In this document: positions 13,312-23,172 of the stretch, piece by piece | How the letters are laid out: each line of letters opens with the position of its first letter | Position numbering within the stretch: the first letter of the stretch is position 1 | Origin: Epiperipatus broadwayi | Lineage: Eukaryota; Onychophora; Udeonychophora; Euonychophora; Peripatidae | Assembly: GCA_028023455.1 (NCBI GenBank) | Contig: JAQFVV010000050.1 | Span: 1,294,411-1,358,410 of the forward strand | Reading direction: 5' to 3' | DNA: 64,000 nucleotides | Program-made: the position numbers and the translations under genes | The notes under the pieces: model-generated | The model's input: only the letters and a program-made list of their open reading frames with translations | Databases searched by the model: none | Told to the model about the DNA's origin: nothing

Positions 13312-14791
13312 AGTGATTGAATGGACTTTATAGTTTGGTCTATGATTGCGCCATCATAGTTTTAGGGTTTCAAAAAATACTTTCAAATATTTTTTTAATA
13401 CATTAATGTTATACCAAGAGAAATTCCAATGATTTTCAAATAATGCTTAAAATACATCAAGTGATTTTAGGAAACTTTATTAAAAAATCATAAGTGAATT
13501 CAATGTTCAACACTTATTTCAATTCTTTTTAATTGGTGTTCATTAACATTTGCTATATTTACTTCATAAATTGTGACTGATAGTCTGAATAATTTGGCTT
13601 TCTGATGGAGAGAATGCTGTTAAATTCCACAATTTGTCTCCAGAATAACGATGTCTAAGTTTCCCTTCTGTCCTGTACCTTCAGAGACACCTGAAATATT
13701 ATACCATACTACTAGTTCTCAGTCCAATAATTACTGAATAATATACTTTATAATTTGAAATTTTTAGAAAAAAATCTCACATTTGAAAAATCTCTGCAAA
13801 TAAGTACTATAGAAACTTCTGAAATATGTCTCAAGACCCCAAGTGATTTATGGATGCTTTCTTGATTGTTACTGAACATTTTAGCCTTCATAAAAAGGCC
13901 CATTTCACATATACCTTGACTGACAATGCATGGAATTTGACTTGTTCCTTTTTTCATTTTCACTAATTCTATTTAAATTTCACTATTCCTATGTTTTTGT
14001 ACTCTTTTCTCTTTTTATTCTATGAACCCGCATATCTGTTATACTTTGAACTGTCTTAGATTATTCAGTGAATCATTTGTATCATTGTCTCTGGAATCAC
14101 CTTTATGATTTCATTGGAATACATTCTACATTCTGTTTCCTTTCAGATTTCTTTTCTGTGCTTTTGTAACACTTTTATTCTTCTTTTGTCTTTTTATTTT
14201 CTAATGGATTCCCTGAACATATGAAATGTTTTCTACTCTCTCTCCTCTTACTTTTTTTGTCAAACCTATAATTTTTTCTCTCATTAATAATTTATCTTCT
14301 GACTATTTATATTTATTTCTTTTTTAATAACTTTATATTTATTTATTTTTTCTGGTATATTTATAAATTGCTTCACATTAGTAATAATTTTATTCAGTTC
14401 TTCTTTGATGTGTTTTTAATATCTATATAATATTTTACTAGTGTCATTATTAGTTTTAAGTCATGCCAGCACTCATGTCTATATTATTTTTATTCATTTC
14501 AGTCTCTGTATTAATTTTATAAAACATTTTTATCAATAACACTTTTTCAGGTCTGTATTAATTTTTATCTTACTTTTGATTAATATCTTGTAATGCTTGT
14601 GTGAATGTCAGATTATCTCAAAATTAGGCTTTTCTTCTGTACATATTTTTGTTTCATGTACTTGTTTTTATATTTCTATTTATTTTACTCTTTTCTTAAG
14701 TTTCTAATTATTGGCAGCTTCTAATTTGGTGTTTTTCCTCATTGCTTATCTATCTTTGCATTAGATTCTGTGATCATTTATGATAAATGCA

Positions 14792-14793
<2 letters not shown>
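13312..14793. other. T-rich stretch, no gene recognised
   Basis: From about 13960 to 14760 the + strand is strongly T-rich, so the minus strand reads as A/G-rich sequence with lysine- and glutamate-rich short frames. A 71-codon minus-strand frame at 13748-13963 has no recognisable domain. An old LINE 5' region would look like this, but nothing specific supports that. Confidence 0.4.

Positions 14794-14857
<64 letters not shown>
14794..14857. repeat. (AT)n microsatellite at the 5' edge of a PLE fragment
   Basis: About 32 uninterrupted AT units. It abuts the truncated Penelope-like fragment that follows. The second PLE copy is also preceded by an AT run (23036-23051). Confidence 0.9.
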
Positions 14858-14860
<3 letters not shown>

Positions 14861-15103
14861 CAAACAAATATAAAAGGAAATATATCTTTGGTAAATATGA
14901 ATACTCCATCAATTATATTTGATCATAATAAAACATGTAATTATGATTTTAAATTTAATAACAGAGATATAAAAAATATTCAAATTGAAAGGTGTAGTAA
15001 AAAACATAAAATTAAAGAGGCAATGATGATATCTAGGAATAGAGGTGGTTTGATGAATAGACAATTGGCTAATATAAAGACAACAGAATTGTGGGAAATT
15101 TGA
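14858..15103 (+). pseudogene. Penelope-like element, 3' end of GIY-YIG endonuclease region
   Basis: The frame reads through about 80 codons to a TGA stop. Motifs such as FDHNKTCNYDF, KIKEAMMISRNRG and NRQLANIKTTELWEI align collinearly with the C-terminal part of the frame at 31456-31731 (FDHEKTCSYKF, KIKEAILID, NRQVANMAIHNLWKY). In Penelope-like elements this corresponds to the segment after the GIY-YIG motif, with the conserved lysine/glutamate pair (KEA). The RT and the GIY-YIG motif itself are missing, so the copy is strongly 5'-truncated. The (AT)n-coded start of the frame is not part of the protein. Assignment rests on the match to the second copy and on the PLE layout there. Confidence 0.7.
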
Positions 15104-15156
15104 ATGGATTGAATGATGGGTAATGCAATTTTTTATTTTTTGTACATTTGTATTAA

Positions 15157-15199
15157 CAGTTGATAAAGATTGTCAGTGAAACAATTGAAAGTACTTCTG
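15157..15199 (+). ncRNA. Hammerhead-like motif 54 bp 3' of the PLE frame
   Basis: CAG (15157-15159) can pair with CTG (15197-15199) as stem I. It is followed by TTGATAA (consensus CUGANGA with two changes), a 6-bp stem II (15168-15173 with 15181-15186), an intact GAAA (15187-15190), and then G-TA-C-T-T, which gives a 2-bp stem III and a CUU cleavage triplet. The second PLE copy has the same arrangement at 31766-31799. Hammerhead motifs with minimal stem III are established for Penelope-like elements. The two core substitutions suggest this copy is dead. Confidence 0.4.
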
Positions 15200-15203
15200 G
15201 AAA

Positions 15204-15312
15204 AGAATATATTATTTAATTTTGAATACTGTATTAAATATATTTGTTTGAATTATTATTATATGATTTAAAAATACAGACATTTAATGGTTGTAGTTAT
15301 TTATATATATAT
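15204..15312. other. AT-rich gap between PLE fragment and LTR element
   Basis: Nothing recognisable apart from an (AT) run that touches the 5' LTR. It may be the 3' untranslated end of the PLE. Confidence 0.4.
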
Positions 15313-15643
15313 TGTAATGGGCACATACATATGTTACATTATTTTTTATTAGTAAACATAAAAAGAAAAAAAATTCGCCAATAAAAATTTCTTTTTTAAG
15401 AATTAAAAACTGAAAATTAAAAAATCATCTTAAACTTGCATATATATAAAATCGCACAGATAAATATTTATTAAAATAAAACTTTATGCATCACATGATC
15501 ACATTTCCTATACTAGCACATTAATTGTTGATAAACAGAGCAAAACTCTCCATATAGTATGGCCACCAGTGCTAAACAGAGTAATCAATGGATGCCAGAA
15601 GGCTTGTGCATAAAATTCCTATCTAATGCCTACTCATCCAATA

Positions 15644-15685
15644 TCCCCAGACTAGTTTCTGGCTTGTGGCCTTCGTCAGTGAGGA
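15644..15685 (-). ncRNA. Hammerhead-ribozyme-like motif, left arm of F1
   Basis: On the minus strand: UCCUCA, CUGACGA, A-GGC-CACAA-GCC-A, GAAA, C-UA-G, UC, UGGGGA. Stem I pairs UCCUCA with UGGGGA (six pairs, one U·G). Stem II is GGC/GCC with an A·A mismatch next to the core. Stem III is A-U and C-G with a 2-nt loop, and the cleavage triplet is GUC. All invariant core bases (CUGANGA, GAAA) are present. The A·A at positions 10.1/11.1 departs from normal hammerheads. In the full palindrome the motif competes with perfect arm-arm pairing. Confidence 0.5.
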
Positions 15686-15743
15686 GCTTTGGATCTGAGA
15701 GCACTGCATCTAGATCTTACTGCAGTGCTCTCAGATCCAAAGC

Positions 15744-15783
15744 CCTCACTGACGAAGGCCACAAGCCAGAAACTAGTCTGGGA
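15744..15783 (+). ncRNA. Hammerhead-ribozyme-like motif, right arm of F1
   Basis: The mirror copy of the motif in the opposite arm, with CTGACGA at 15749-15755, GAAA at 15769-15772 and GTC at 15776-15778. One G is missing from the 3' strand of stem I, so stem I is 4 bp before a mismatch. It has the same A·A caveat in stem II. Confidence 0.45.
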
Positions 15784-16152
15784 TATTGGATGAGTAGGCA
15801 TTAGATAGGGATTTTATGCACAAGCCTTCTGGCATCCATTGATTACTCTGTTTAGCACTGGTGGCAATACTGTATGGAGAGTTTTGCTCTGTTTATCAAT
15901 AAAACTTTATTAAAAAAAGAGTAGTTTAAAACTAAATTTTCAGAAAAAATTTAGAGATAAAAATATATGTTTAAGTTTGAAAACAAATTAATTAATCTTT
16001 TGTAAAATGGAAATGATTATTTTAATTAGTAAACTAGCCTTTGGGCATTTAAATGTATAAGCATCGGTCAGATAGGAAAACAATAGAAACTTTTAGCAAA
16101 TGAAAGAAATCCATCGGGAAATCGGACCTCAACGAAAAGGTTTTCACCATCA

Positions 16153-16193
16153 TGACGTAATGTTGAGTTAATCCACAAAATTATTATAAAAGG
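16153..16193 (+). promoter_or_regulatory. LTR promoter: CRE-like site plus TATA box
   Basis: TGACGTAA at 16153-16160 matches a CREB/ATF half-palindrome and TATAAAAGG lies at 16185-16193. The same pair recurs in the 3' LTR at 19047-19054 and 19079-19087. The spacing and the + orientation agree with the primer-binding site. This would place the U3/R border about 30 bp further on, near 16220. Promoter activity is inferred from motifs only. Confidence 0.5.
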
Positions 16194-17911
16194 AAAGGTT
16201 TGAAAATAAAAGAGTTAGTTGGTTATTACGAGTGGACAGATATGTGTTAGCGTGGAGTTGAAGGAGAAGGGATTGAAAAGACGCACTCTTCAATCCCTTC
16301 AGTTCTGCTAGGAAGAAAGAGAAATAAACTATCGTTTTCTACATTGAGGACCAGCTGGAGTAAAAAACCTCCGGATGAATAAAACGGCCAACAGAATACC
16401 AATCTTTTTTGGATGGCATGGGAATTCACATTCAAATGGCAAGCAACAGATAAAGATGAACTGTTTAAAACCGTAAGAACTTTATAATTAATGAACATTA
16501 AATTAAAAACTTTCCGTATTTAAATAATACAAATAGAATCCTATCTGACCAACGTTAGTTATTAATTAGTTATAATTTTATTTAATGTATTTCTTTTGTA
16601 AAATCATTTCCATTTATTTATTTATTTGTTCTTTAAGTTTTATTATGATTTCTGTTTTTCATTAAACTAGTTATATAAATATTAAACTTAAGTCGGGCGT
16701 GAATGGCTATATAGATTTGTAAAGTTATATTAGGGGAGGGTAATCTTAGGTTATTCATTTCGTAGTTGAATTAGGTCAATGGATTGGATATATTGGTGTA
16801 ATTAGTAGATGTAGTACGAGATTCGCTATGGGCAGAATCGCTATTATATGCCGCACACTTCCGTTTTGCCTATGGAAGGGATTATAAGACGTAGAACGCT
16901 GTTCCTTTCGATGGAGTTTTTTTTTATTGCTCTTCTTGTCTGATAGATGTAATATTCCTATCTGACGAGAAGCAGTTTCTTCTCTTAACCTAATTGTGCT
17001 GCCGTATTCGTATTACATTGAACACATCGATATATCAGATGGATTGAAGTTTGGTTTGACTGCGAACCTTTGGCCTAAGGTTAAACAAGGATTGAATATT
17101 TTCTTTTCAAATGCAAATCTATGTAGTCCATTCATACTCGACACCCATAAATAAAATTGCATTAAATTTAAGTTGGGTATAGACGCTTGCATGGGTTCGT
17201 TACCGGTTAATTATGTTTTTGGTTTTCATAGGTGATCAAAATATATAGACATTCGGTAAATACTGATACCTTACGGTGAGTATCTAAGATGTATTTATTC
17301 GGATGTCTTTTAAGTTATTGGTGTTAATGCGGTGTCTTATGATGAACACCATTGGGTTTCTTGTATTCCCTATGCAATTGACGGTATCAATGATTTTGTA
17401 TTTTGATCGTTTATGTTTACTTTGAAATGTTTTTAACCGTGTAATCTATGTAACCGATCTATACTCAACATTATAAAACAAACTTTCATAAATCCATCTG
17501 TGCGAACTTAATTAAAATGTAAACTTATAATATTATAAAAATTAAAATGTAAATTTAAATTATAAAATCAAATTAAAATCTAAAATAAACATACTAAAAT
17601 AATAATGTTAAATTTTATATATATATATGTGCGTAAATAAATTTTTGTATGTTAATTACTGGCAGTGGCTTATTTTATTTATTTTTTAATATTGAAATAT
17701 AATTAGATAAGATATTATATTACTAAATCTCTGCTACTCCCTGAGCTAGTGACTTGGGCTAACGACCGGAATCAAAATTTAAAAAAAAAAAAAAAATTTT
17801 TTTTTTTGACTTACGTATCTGCCTACTTTATAAATTTTTCTAGGTTCAAATGCCTAGATGGCGCCCTGTAGTGCAGATCACGTTAAGTGTTATTCTCCGG
17901 ATTGTTACAAC

Positions 17912-17928
17912 TGGCCACCCAACTTGGG
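17912..17928 (+). other. Primer-binding-site-like sequence of LTR element 1
   Basis: TGGCCACCCAACTTGGG begins with TGG 3 bp downstream of the LTR end, the usual position for tRNA priming. I cannot name the tRNA with confidence. A related string (TGGCTTGCCCAAATGTGG) occupies the corresponding area of LTR element 2. Confidence 0.5.
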
Positions 17929-18630
17929 CCGATCTATTAATAAAAACCAGGGCCCTGAGTAAATTTCTTTTTTCAAAATGAAATATTTTTATCTGTTACA
18001 TAAAGTCGTATACTTTAAATCTTATAAAAGCACTGCCAGAAGAAATTGCACATATATATTAAACACGAGAAAGTATAAATAATTTTAAAACTAATTTTTG
18101 TTAAAAAAAAAAGTCAAAAGGTTGCAATAAATATGTTTTTTTTGTTTGTTGATATATATTATGCTTTAACGTGTATAGGCGTGCACAGCCACGTAAGTTT
18201 ATGATCGAAATGTGGTACCTTACGATGAGTACCATTGGGAATTTACTTCAGTGTAATCCTATTTAAGCATTTTAATCAGTCATAAATAAGTTGGTGGTAT
18301 TTATAATTGTGCTGCAAATATACACGTATAAATCCATTATCTTTCAAAACGTATTTAGTTCAATGCAACCTTCTTAAATAAATAATTTAAATAACTTGCT
18401 TGTCATGCCATGTGTAAAAATAAAATGTATAAAAAAATAATAGAACTCTTGTGGGGAGGAGGTGTAGACGTGGATGGTCCTTAGGAAAACGATAGTCAAC
18501 ATTTTTTTTTGTATATAGTCTTTATACTAACCGAATGTTTTGTAAATTTTGTTAATCATGTACCGTAATTACTAACCCTAAGTAAAAAATTTTTTTTTTG
18601 TTCATTTTTTTTTAAGCAAGTTTACTGATA
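17929..18630 (+). other. Non-coding interior of LTR element 1
   Basis: No gag or pol motif in any frame. Short phrases echo the LTR, for example TGTGGTACCTTACGATGAGT near 18211 against ATACCTTACGGTGAGTATCT in the LTR, so part of the interior may derive from LTR sequence. No clear polypurine tract precedes the 3' LTR. Confidence 0.5.
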
Positions 18631-20802
18631 TGTAATGGGCACATACGTACGTTACATTATTTTTTATTAGTAAACATAAAAAAAAAAAAGTTCGCCAATA
18701 AAAATTTCTTTTTTAAGAATTAAAAACTGAAAATTAAAAAATCATCTTAAACTCGCATATATATAAAATCGCACAGATAAATATTTATTAAAATAAAACT
18801 TTATTAAAAAAAGAGTAGTTTAAAACTAAATTTTCAGAAAAGATTTAGAGATAAAAATATATGTTTAAGTTTGAAAACAAATTAATTAATCTTTTGTAAA
18901 ATGGAAATGATTATTTTAATTAGTAAACTAGCCTTTGGGCATTTAAATGTATAAGCATCGGTCAGATAGGAAAACAATAGAAACTTTTAGCAAATGAAAG
19001 AAATCCATCGGGAAATCGGACCTCAACGAAAAGGTTTTCACCATCATGACGTAATGTTGAGTTAATCCACAAAATTATTATAAAAGGAAAGGTTTGAAAA
19101 TAAAAGAGTTAGTTGGTTATTACGAGTGGACAGATATGTGTTAGTGCGGAGTTGAAGGAGAAGGGATTGAAAAGATGCACTCTTCAATCCCTTCAGTTCT
19201 GCTAGGAAGAAAGAGAAATAAACTATCGTTTTCTACATTGAGGACCAGCTGGAGTAAAAAACCTCCGGATGAATAAAACGGCCAACAGAATACCAATCTT
19301 TTTTGGACGGCGTGGGAATTCACGTTCAAATGGCAAGCAACAGATAAAGATGAACTGTTTAAAACTGTAAGAACTTTATAATTAATGAACATTAAATTAA
19401 AAACTTTCCGTATTTAAATAATACAAATAGAATCCTATCTGACCAACGTTAGTTATTAATTAGTTATAATTTTATTTAATGTATTTCTTTTGTAAAATCA
19501 TTTCCATTTATTTATTTATTTGTTCTTTAAGTTTTATTATGATTTCTGTTTTTCATTAAACTAGTTATATAAATATTAAACTTAAGTCGGGCGTGAATGG
19601 CTATATAGATTTGTAAAGTTATATTAGGGGAGGGTAATCTTAGGTTATTCATTTTGTAGTTGAATTAGGTCAATGGATTGGATATATTGGTGTAATTAGT
19701 AGATGTAGTACGAGATTCGCTATGGGCAGAATCGCTATTATATGCCGCACACTTCCGTTTTGCCTATGGAAGGGATTATAAGACGTAGAACGCTGTTCCT
19801 TTCGATGGAGTTTTTTTTTTATTGCTCTTCTTGTCTGATAGATGTAATATTCCTATCTGACGAGAAGCAGTTTCTTCTCTTAACCTAATTGTGCTGCCGT
19901 ATTCGTATTACATTGAACACATCGATATATCAGATGGATTGAAGTTTGGTTTGACTGCGAACCTTTGGCCTAAGGTTAAACAAGGATTGAATATTTTCTT
20001 TTCAAATGCAAATCTATGTAGTCCATTCATACTCGACACCCATAAATAAAATTGCATTAAATTTAAGTTGGGTATAGACGCTTGCATGGGTTCGTTACCG
20101 GTTAATTATGTTTTTGGTTTTCATAGGTGATCAAAATATATAGACATTCGGTAAATACTGATACCTTACGGTGAGTATCTAAGATGTATTTATTCGGATG
20201 TCTTTTAAGTTATTGGTGTTAATGCGGTGTCTTATGATGAACACCATTGGGTTTCTTGTATTCCCTATGCAATTGACGGTATCAATGATTTTGTATTTTG
20301 ATCGTTTATGTTTACTTTGAAATGTTTTTAACCGTGTAATCTATGTAACCGATCTATACTCAACATTATAAAACAAACTTTCATAAATCCATCTGTGCGA
20401 ACTTAATTAAAATGTAAACTTATAATATTATAAAAATTAAAATGTAAATTTAAATTATAAAATCAAATTAAAATCTAAAATAAACATACTAAAATAATAA
20501 TGTTAAATTTTATATATATATATGCGTAAATAAATTTTTGTATGTTAATTACTGGCAGTGGCTTATTTTATTTATTTTTTAATATTGAAATATAATTAGA
20601 TAAGATATTATATTACTAAATCTCTGCTACTCCCTGAGCTAGTGACTTGGGCTAATGACCGGAATCAAAATTAAAAAAAAAAAAAAATTTTTTTTTTTTT
20701 TACTTACATATCTGCCTACTTTATAAATTTTTCTAGGTTCAAATGCCTAGATGGCGCCTTGTAGTGCAGATCACGTTAAGTGTTATTCTCCAGATCGTTA
20801 CA
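18631..20802 (+). repeat. 3' LTR of LTR element 1, intact, F1 empty site
   Basis: This 2,172-bp copy lacks the F1 insert and preserves the unduplicated AATAAAACTTTAT target. The minus-strand frame at 19141-19392 is the counterpart of 16247-16498. It ends CAGATCGTTACA. Confidence 0.85.
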
Positions 20803-20966
20803 ATACGTATATATATATTCTAATTTAATGGACTCTAATTAAGGTTATAATTTTTTTCTTTCAGGTATTGTATTGAATTTGGGTTTGTCTCCATTTTTCA
20901 TGTAATTTTTTTTATTCAACTTGGAAGTGGAACTTACTTTGAGTCCCAACATTTCCATTTGTTAAA

Positions 20967-21155
20967 AACAGGTAAAACTCTCCATACAGTAGTGCCATTC
21001 AGTGCAAGTCAGAGTAATCAATGGATGCCAGAAGGCTTGTGCATAAAATTTCCTATCTAGTGTCTACTCATTCAAAATCCCAAAATAGTTACCGGCTTGT
21101 GGCCTTCATCAGGAGGAGCCTTGGATCTGAAAGTACTGCACCTAGATCTTGCTCA
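20967..21155. mobile_element. F1 family fragment (one arm)
   Basis: It begins AACAGGTAAAACTCTCCATACAG and runs through AGTAATCAATGGATGCCAGA to the centre (CTGCACCTAGATCTTG). The second arm is absent. On the minus strand CTGATGA and the GGC/GCC stem II remain, but GAAA has become GTAA and the base before CTGATGA is lost. The 62-codon frame here is not a gene. Confidence 0.7.
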
Positions 21156-21697
21156 TATGATGCCCATAGTGGAAGAAATAATATCCAGACATTAAGCAAA
21201 ATGATCTAGCATAAAAAAGAAAACATGATTGCCCCATTCCAGCTATATCATATATATTCCTTACCCAAAAAAGATCCACTAATGCCCGATAAGGCCTCAG
21301 CTAAAGTACTACAAATTTCTGAATCAATTGTAGTACTGATCATTGGAAAATACTACAAAATATTAATATAAAGTAAAGCAAGTGTTTTATTTTGTTAACC
21401 TGTAACCTCAAGATCTGTTAAAAAACCACATGGACTAAATTGTTCATTGGCAATTCTGTTTAAGGGAGTACATAAGATTAATAACTGGGCTAACACCCAT
21501 ATAACTTTGTTGACAAATAGAAAATAAAAATAATCTTGAGGATTATTACAATCAGACAATTAAATTGTCAGTTTTATATTTATATAATTACTTTTCACTG
21601 CAAAAATAGACAAAATAAAAAAATAAGAATTATTATTTTCATTAATGAGTTGGTTAACCATTAACTTATATTGATTTTTTTTATATATACTAACACA
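21156..21697. other. No recognisable feature
   Basis: AT-rich sequence with no domain-bearing frame. Confidence 0.4.
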
Positions 21698-22152
21698 GTT
21701 ACTTTAAATATTATTCTACAAGAGAGACCTCTACTAATCTAAACACAATGTTTGACTTTATAAAGATAAGAGCGGCTACTCTTATCTAAAAACCATTTTT
21801 CTAAATATATAGGCAATTCTAAAGCATTTTGATTTGGGGTGTGAAACTAATAATATCTTCACTGATTAAGTCCATTATTTCTGTTAAACATTAATGATCA
21901 TGAAATCTTTCAATTTACAAGGAGTTTATAGTCAGATCTTAAATTTAAAAATATTATGAATCAATTAATTTTAACAGAAATAGTGGACTTAATCAGTGAA
22001 GAATTTATTAGCTGTATGCCCCCAAATCAAAATGCTTTAGATTTGCCTATATATTTAGAAAAATAGGTTGAAGATAAGAGTGGCCACTCATATATTTATA
22101 AAGTCAAATATTGCATTTAGATTTATAGAGGTCTCTCTTGTAATAAAGTAAC
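21698..22152. mobile_element. Foldback MITE-like inverted repeat, about 455 bp
   Basis: Arms of roughly 180 bp (ACAAGAGAGACCTCTA from 21718; TAGAGGTCTCTCTTGT ending 22141) flank a spacer of about 80 bp. Weaker similarity extends outwards (GTTACTTTA and TAAAGTAAC). The arms include AAAATGCTTT and AGTCCATTATTTCTG. No coding capacity, hammerhead core or clear TSD was seen. Confidence 0.65.
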
Positions 22153-22785
22153 CACTCAAGGTGCTTATATTAAGGTTATAGCCTTATTTAAGTAATACAC
22201 GCTGACAGTGCATTTTATAAGAATTAATATTTACAACTTTAAATATTATAGATGTTTGCTTTAAAGTAAGGTATGTATATTTATGTTACATTTTTGTTGC
22301 ATTATCTAATTCCTAACTGTGAGATAAGATACATGTGTAATTTATATCATTATTCATGTATGTAATTCAACTTGCATTATTTTTGTGTTCATGTATTTAT
22401 CTAATTTATAAAAAAAAAAGGAAAAAGGTAATATAATTTATCATTACCTAGAAATGCAGATGTATTATTAAGGCTTGTACCAGTAGAAATAATTTACATG
22501 TTACTATTATTAGGAATAAAACTATGGTTATTATATGTATTTTCACTTTATTCATTATTTATTTATGTATTTTCCTCATTAACATTGCTAGTGAGTTTCA
22601 TAAACCCCAAAGCTATGATTCATTGCTAACAGGATTTCTTCTAAAGGATATATGTTCAAACCTTTGTTGATAATAGTGCAGATATGGGTCTTTATTAATA
22701 TAATCAACCCTAACTAATAAATATTGCAGCTTATAACTGTATGATGAGCAAGAATTGTCAATGTTGTAAGAGTAACATTATCAGC

Positions 22786-22990
22786 AATAGTCTTTAATCT
22801 GATAATGTCCCTCAGTATGCTCATCATAGTTTATGATTGGGTCAATAGGTCATTATGTTATATATTTGAAACTGGTTATCTTTACCTATAATAGTCTTTA
22901 AGCTGATAAGACCCATCAGTATGCTCATCATAAATTTTTAATTTTGTCAGTAAGATATTATCTTATATACTTGGAGCCTGTTGCTTTTGA
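22786..22990 (+). repeat. Two-copy direct repeat, about 104 bp
   Basis: AATAGTCTTTAATCTGATAA (22786) and AATAGTCTTTAAGCTGATAA (about 22890) each begin a unit that continues through CAGTATGCTCATCATA. The units have diverged noticeably. Confidence 0.6.
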
Positions 22991-23049
22991 GTACCCAGTT
23001 GGGGCCTGATCAAATCATCCTATGTGCTATCCAGATATATATATATATA

Positions 23050-23172
23050 TAATTAATTTTTAAACCTATTGGAGAAAGATGACATATTCATTTTAAATTA
23101 CATGTTCCAATGATATGTAAAATGGCAAGTCTGAAATCATTTTTGCATCGCAATGATAAATTATGTAAATAT
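23050..23172 (+). pseudogene. Penelope-like element, segment 5' of the LTR insertion
   Basis: The frame (one stop) contains KPIGER, then HIHFKLHVPMICKMASLKSF and LHRNDKLCKY. This fits the region after the RT in Penelope-like elements, where a KP motif is followed by a conserved histidine/proline stretch and a K-R-C segment. The sequence then breaks at 23172, exactly where LTR element 2 begins, and resumes at 31064 with SDIFDKLCKDKS. The copy is 5'-truncated at an AT run (23036-23051), so no RT is present. Confidence 0.65.

Larger units (their letters stand above)
15475..15910. mobile_element. F1 foldback insertion in the 5' LTR, 13-bp TSD and known empty site
   Basis: AATAAAACTTTAT flanks the insert at 15475-15487 and 15898-15910. 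The 3' LTR has the uninterrupted site near 18793-18805, so the insert is exactly 15488-15897, 410 bp. It consists of a 43-bp tail in reverse (GCATCACATGATCAC onward) and then inverted arms from GATAAACAGAGCAAAACTC to its complement ending TTTATC at 15897. The arms are nearly perfect and meet around the AGATCT at 15712-15717. Each arm carries the hammerhead-like motif. It encodes no protein; the 81-codon frame at 15559-15804 simply reads across the palindrome. Confidence 0.9.
15313..17909 (+). repeat. 5' LTR of LTR element 1, interrupted by F1
   Basis: It starts TGTAATGGGCACATAC and ends CGGATTGTTACA. It contains an 83-codon minus-strand frame at 16247-16498 that also survives in the 3' LTR with a few substitutions. 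Because LTR pairs are identical at insertion, that conservation reflects youth and not coding constraint. The F1 insertion occupies 15488-15897 plus one copy of its TSD. Confidence 0.85.
15313..20802 (+). mobile_element. Non-autonomous LTR retrotransposon, LTRs larger than the interior
   Basis: Two direct repeats that begin TGTAATGGGC and end GTTACA (TG...CA) lie at 15313-17909 and 18631-20802. Without the F1 insertion the first is 2,174 bp; the second is 2,172 bp. They differ at only a scatter of single bases and by slippage in A/T runs, so the insertion is fairly young. A primer-binding-site-like TGGCCACCCAACTTGGG starts 3 bp after the 5' LTR, which fixes the + orientation. The interior (17910-18630) is 721 bp and has no gag, protease, RT or integrase. 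The element must therefore depend on another element's proteins. Flanks read ATAT (15309-15312) and ATAC (20803-20806), an imperfect 4-bp TSD in an AT-rich target. Confidence 0.85.

Noticed and set aside
15559-15804. 81-codon frame on the + strand
   Set aside because: It reads across the F1 palindrome; its second half is the inverse of the first.
16247-16498. 83-codon minus-strand frame conserved at 19141-19392
   Set aside because: Both lie in young, nearly identical LTRs, so the similarity does not indicate selection on a protein.
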